DNA of 64,000 nt from Taxawa tesnikishii (nom. ined.) (taxonomy: Eukaryota; Ascomycota; Dothideomycetes; Dothideales), in NCBI GenBank assembly GCA_030247885.1, contig JAPDRO010000014.1:780924-844923 (forward strand). The letters are read 5' to 3'. The notes under the pieces are model-generated. The model was not told the DNA's origin, did not search any database, and saw only the letters and a program-made list of their open reading frames with translations. Made by a program: the position numbers and the translations under genes. This document shows positions 60,376-64,000 of this stretch, one piece after another. Positions within the stretch are counted from its first letter, which is position 1, and every line of letters starts with the position of its first letter.

Positions 60376-60377
60376 GG
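60376..60377 (+). other. Frameshift 3 in the telomeric helicase (missing G in GG)
   Basis: The upstream frame reads …SSFLWEKDGR and the downstream frame VWGEGRLSRCLEEA. They join exactly if one G is missing from AAGGTGTGG. Confidence 0.8.
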
Positions 60378-62647
60378 TGTGGGGCGAAGGACGGTTGAGT
60401 CGTTGTCTGGAGGAAGCCAGTGCTCGGGCGTGCACACCCCGGCTTCACGTTTCCAACTGGCGCCAGATGAGCGTGGCCATCGTCAAGACCAAGTTTGCGA
60501 GCAACATAGGCTGCTTCGAAGTCAACGAAGACGACGAGGACGCCGAGGAGATGGAGGAGGATATCCGAGCGATGACGAGACAGCGCAACCACAAGACACG
60601 CACGGTCAACAGGGCGTATGCCAATCAGACGGGAGCGACCTTCGGCAACGTGTGGGACGGGCTGATCCGAATGGGACTTCGCGCGTCAACGTTGTGGCAG
60701 GACTTCTGGGGAGTGGAGACGATGCTAAAAGGCAAGAAGCGAAAGAGGGACGGAGAAGAGTGTCGACTGAAGGAACGACTTGCCAAGGGTGTCTATCGGC
60801 CCCGCAAACCGTGGTCGGCAGAGGCTCTGCTGGAAGGGCTCAGAAAGCTCTACGGCAACCAGAGAATGATGTGGAAATCGAGGGAGCAGGAACAGACCCT
60901 CACCACGATCATGTCGTGGACGGAGCAGGTGGTGGCCATCTTGCCAACCGGAGCCGGAAAGAGCCTGTCCTTCATGTTGCCGTGTACGCTGCCTGATGCC
61001 GGGATCACCATCCTCATCGTGCCGCTCGTATCCCTTCGGGCAGACCTGCTTCGGCGGATACGGGAACTGAACATCGCTCACCTCGAATGGTTGCCGGGAG
61101 AAAGTCGAGAAGCATCGCTGATAATCGTCAGCGTTGAGGCTGCGGCCACAACACACTTCACGAAATACGCACGAAGCCTGATCGTCCAGCAGAAACTCGA
61201 TCGAATCGTGATCGACGAATGCCACCTGACGGTGACTGCCGTTGACTACCGATCGAGCATCGTCGACCTTACTGCGGTCCGCAATCTCAGGACGCAGTTT
61301 GTCTACCTGACAGCCACACTGCCTCCGTCCATGAAAGAGGAGTTTGAGGAGCGCAACTACCTCTACCGTCCGACAACCATCAGAGCATCGAGCAACCGAC
61401 CCAACATATTCTACATGGTCCGCAGGGCAGACCCTCGCAAAGGCAGCCTTCTGGAGCAGAGTGCGGTCGAAGCGCAAGACGCGTGGCGCGACTCCGACCT
61501 GTTCGATCATTCCCGTGACAAGATCGTCCTATACGTCCGAACGTGTGAGGACGCGGACAGCCTGTGCCAACTGCTTGGTTGTGCTGCATACACCGCAAAG
61601 AGCGGAACGCCGGAACAGAAGAAGCTCATCGTTGATCGCTGGATCCATACCTCCGACCGCCCGTATCTCGTTGCCACGACCGCTCTTGCCGAAGGCTTCG
61701 ACCACGCTCATGTACGTCTGGTCATGAACGTAGGGGAGCCGGACTCGTTGGTCACCTTCGCGCAGGAGTCGGGTCGGGCCGGCCGCGACGGGATGGAGGC
61801 GTACTCGATGGTTCTCCTGCCGGCGACGTGGCAGGCACAGCTCGAAGACGACGTCGACGTCGGTTCGGAGCAGACGGGCAGCTGCAGGGACGACGTGTCA
61901 CTTCGCAAGCGACGGGACAAGCAGGCCGTGCACAAGTACTTACGAGGCGAGCAATGTTTCCGAACTTCGCTGAGCGAACACCTCGATCTCGCTCAGCACC
62001 GAAGGTGGTGCATGCCGGAAGACGTGGCTTGCGACGTCTGCAAAGCGGCTCACGAGGATCCAATCGCAGCCTCGGACGCGACAAGACGGCAGACCGCCCA
62101 CACCGGACTCGATCTCATCCAGCAAGAGCGGCTGCAGGCTCACTCCGAACTTGTCAACTACCGTCTGGACCTGGCCAGCGTGCGCGGGACATGCTTGCTC
62201 TGCCGTGCGATGGACGAGGAATGGAAGCACGAGTTCTCCAAGTGTGCCCGGCGGCATGAGGTGTTTCACGAGCGCAGTCGAGTACGGCAGCGGCACGAGA
62301 CACGCGGACGAAAGTGGTTGCGTCCGTACACGAGCTGCTTCTGGTGCCTAAACCCTCAGTCCATCTGCCAAAGGGCTGAGCTCAGCAAGACCAGTAAGGA
62401 AGAAGCGTGTGAGCACGGAGACGTGGTCCTGCCGCTCTGTTACGGGATATTCGTGAGCGCCGGAGGAGCCAGATGGCTAGAGGACCACTTCCGGCGCAGA
62501 TTCGCCGGGGTGGAGGATTTCTTTGACTGGTTGGGAGGAGACAAGATTTGGAGGCGGAATGGCGGTACAGGGAGTCAGAGTAGCGGCAAAGGCTTTATTG
62601 TCGTTCTAAGATAGCGAGGTCAGAGACAACTAATAGCAACGACCTAT

Positions 62648-62752
62648 AAGAAAAAACAGAAGAAGTAGTGAAGGAAAAAACAGAAGAAGTAGTGAAGGAA
62701 AAAACAGAAGAAGTAGTGAAGGAAAAAACAGAAGAAGTAGCGAAGGAAAAAA
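62648..62752. repeat. 24-bp minisatellite, four copies, just after the helicase stop
   Basis: The unit is AAGGAAAAAACAGAAGAAG plus TAGTG, with a 23-base first copy and a partial fifth. The period is a multiple of three and would encode KEKTEEVV in one plus frame, but that frame is not the helicase frame and has no start. The array begins 34 bases after the helicase stop. Confidence 0.85.
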
Positions 62753-63683
62753 TAGATAATAGCTTAAGAGGTAAATACGTTAGGTCCTTACTAGCTCCGA
62801 CAAGCAAGAAAGAGTCCTAACAAAAAGTAAACGCCTAATAATAAGTTAGTTAGAGTAGTTAAGAAGAAGTCTAATAGATAAGGAAAGTAACTTAGTTAAA
62901 TAGACTTAAGCTAAGTTATAAAGAAGTTAAGAAAGAATCCTAAAGTATAATAAAGTTCTTCTTAAACCTTAGGGATTATATAGGATAATATAGAACTAAG
63001 AGTTAGGGTTTAGATAAATAAGGGTAAAAAGTAAGTATATAAATGAAGAAGACGATAATCATAGAAAAGCTAAGTTTTAAAGAAAGGAACAATATTTCTC
63101 TATATAGGATTTTCAAAAAAAAAAGGTAATATTTCTCTCTATAACAAGTATAATATTTTAAAGAGAAAAAGATATATCTCTTAAGATAAAAAAAGATAAA
63201 AGAAAGAAAAAGAAAAACTAATAGATTTAATAGTAAAGTAAAAGAAATTAAAGTAAAATAGTAGAATATAAAAGAAAAAGGAGATTAGTTAAGAATAAGA
63301 GAAAAAAAGTAAAAAGGAAAGTAAAGTAAGGGAGGATAATATAAAAGAAAAGAGAAGATAATAAAAAGAAAAGGTAATAAAAAGAGAAGGAATAAAATAA
63401 GTAAGTTAGAAAATAAGAGTTATAATAAGGAAGGAATAAAGAAAGAAAGTTTAAGTAATAGGGATATAATAATATAGAAATAGAATAAAAGTAAAAAATA
63501 GGAAAATAAGAAGAGATAAAATAAAAGAAAGAAAAGAAATAAAAGAAAAAAAGTTAAAATAAGAGATTTATAGTAAAAGATAAGGAGTAAAGTAATAGAG
63601 ATATAGTAATATAAGAATGGAATAATAAATTAGTAGAGTTAAAGTAATATTTAAAAAGAATAAGAAAGTAATAAAAATATAGT
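62753..63683. other. Subtelomeric purine-rich, AT-rich spacer
   Basis: About 930 bases strongly biased to A and G on the plus strand, with no gene. It does not look like RIP alone, since the bias is purine-strand specific. Confidence 0.6.
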
Positions 63684-63810
63684 AATAAAGTAATAAAATA
63701 ATAAAGTAGTAAAGTAGTAAAGTAATAAAATAATAGAGTAATAAAATAGTAGAGTAATAGAATAGTAGAGTAATAGAGTAGTAAAGTAATAAAGTAGTAG
63801 AGTAATAAGA
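63684..63810. repeat. 8-bp degenerate minisatellite
   Basis: The unit is ARAGTART (AAAGTAGT, AGAGTAAT, AAAATAGT and so on), repeated about 15 times. An open frame on the minus strand here encodes only Leu/Tyr/Ile runs and is a by-product. Confidence 0.75.
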
Positions 63811-63885
63811 TATAAGAAGAATAAAAGTAGAGAGATAAAATAGAAAGAAAGAAATAAAGTAGAAGAGAAAAAACATTGAAAAAGA

Positions 63886-63960
63886 GAGTGAGTGAGTGAG
63901 AGTAAGAATGAGTAAGAATAAGAGTGAGTGAGTGAGTGAGTGAGTGAGTGAGTGAGTGAG
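63886..63960. repeat. TGAG tetranucleotide array next to the telomere
   Basis: TGAG/AGTG repeats interrupted once (AGTAAGAATGAGTAAGAATA) and then about 13 clean units to the telomere. The G-rich strand is the same as that of the telomere repeats. Confidence 0.9.
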
Positions 63961-63964
63961 TGGG

Positions 63965-64000
63965 TTAGGGTTAGGGTTAGGGTTAGGGTTAGGGTTAGGG
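63965..64000 (+). repeat. Telomere: six TTAGGG repeats
   Basis: Six exact TTAGGG units run to the last base, preceded by TGGG. The G-rich strand runs 5' to 3' toward the end, as at a right-hand chromosome end. Confidence 0.97.

Larger units (their letters stand above)
58178..62614 (+). pseudogene. Telomere-linked RecQ-type helicase with N-terminal C2H2/DUF3505-like region; three single-base frameshifts
   Basis: From ATG 58178 the frame gives about 1,480 residues if three one-base shifts (59608-59611, 59918-59919, 60376-60377) are allowed for. The N-terminus has two zinc-binding motifs as in DUF3505/OrsD-like proteins: C19-x2-C22-x11-H34-x3-H38 and C99-x3-C103-x8-H112-x4-H117. The middle part has GQPIRESEFFSMTW (60096-60137), KYHKG and a WRQ…NRAYA stretch (60458-60622). 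The RecQ motor follows: Walker A LPTGAGKS (60941-60964), DECH (61214-61225), YLTATLP (about 61303) and motif VI QESGRAGRDG (61763-61792). Cys pairs after it (CDVC, CLLC, CFWC) suggest further zinc sites. The frame stops at TAG 62612-62614, 1.35 kb from the telomere. Position and domain order match subtelomeric helicases of fungi (TLH type). No RIP damage is visible. It is either a young pseudogene or an intact gene with sequencing errors. Confidence 0.88.

Noticed and set aside
59590-60400. Introns as the explanation of the three frame changes in the telomeric helicase
   Set aside because: At each junction the two frames overlap by one base with no residues missing and no GT…AG pair of usable length, so one-base shifts fit better.
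62595-62807. Open frame with SFTTSSVF repeats on the minus strand
   Set aside because: It is the antisense shadow of the 24-bp minisatellite.
63568-63876. Open frame of 102 codons on the minus strand near the telomere
   Set aside because: It is the reverse reading of the 8-bp purine repeat and encodes only Leu/Tyr/Phe/Ile runs.
1-64000. tRNA, rRNA genes, CRISPR-like arrays
   Set aside because: None seen. The tandem repeats present are minisatellites without unique spacers, and CRISPR is not expected in a fungal chromosome.

Overview
This window is the right-hand end of a chromosome of a filamentous ascomycete (Pezizomycotina). The last 36 bases are six TTAGGG repeats in the orientation expected at a chromosome end. 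Most of the window carries the footprint of repeat-induced point mutation (RIP): CpA/TpG is nearly absent, TpA is in great excess, and old coding frames keep their length but are full of TAA/TAG. The pogo/Fot1-type transposons and the telomere-linked RecQ-type helicase also fit. The class is not certain; a Dothideomycete-like genome is only a guess.

Layout. (1) 1-10.17 kb is RIP-mutated and holds two dead Fot1/pogo elements (1-1819, cut by the window edge; 2718-4550) and a purine-rich tract. (2) 10.17-15.6 kb is a GC-normal island: a Fot1/pogo element RIP-mutated mainly at its left end (10170-12017), one apparently real multi-pass membrane-protein gene (12727-14618, minus strand), a coding-like fragment below it, and a 250-bp inverted repeat. 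(3) 15.64-50.95 kb is a nest of transposons. A Ty1/copia element (15983-23322) contains a Fot1-like element. A different pogo-type relic follows, then another Fot1-like element. A Ty3/gypsy element (27856-38301) contains one intact Fot1-like transposon (28251-30097) and one RIP-mutated one. Beyond are unrecognised RIP-mutated DNA, minisatellites and a fourth Fot1-like copy. (4) 51.0-53.0 kb is a mildly mutated island with a MARVEL-type membrane-protein pseudogene. (5) 53.0-57.7 kb is a RIP-destroyed telomere-linked RecQ helicase. (6) 57.72-64.0 kb is not RIP-mutated: a cluster of 16-bp repeats with a telomere-sequence palindrome, a second telomere-linked helicase gene (58178-62614) broken only by three single-base shifts, then minisatellites, purine-rich DNA, a TGAG array and the telomere.

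The window therefore records transposon arrival, nesting and RIP. The pristine transposon at 28251-30097 and its ruined sibling at 2718-4550 are a matched before/after pair. The two helicase copies are a second such pair, though from different subfamilies. Both helicases appear to carry, ahead of the RecQ motor, a stretch with tyrosine-recombinase-like signatures; this is the most interesting hypothesis here.
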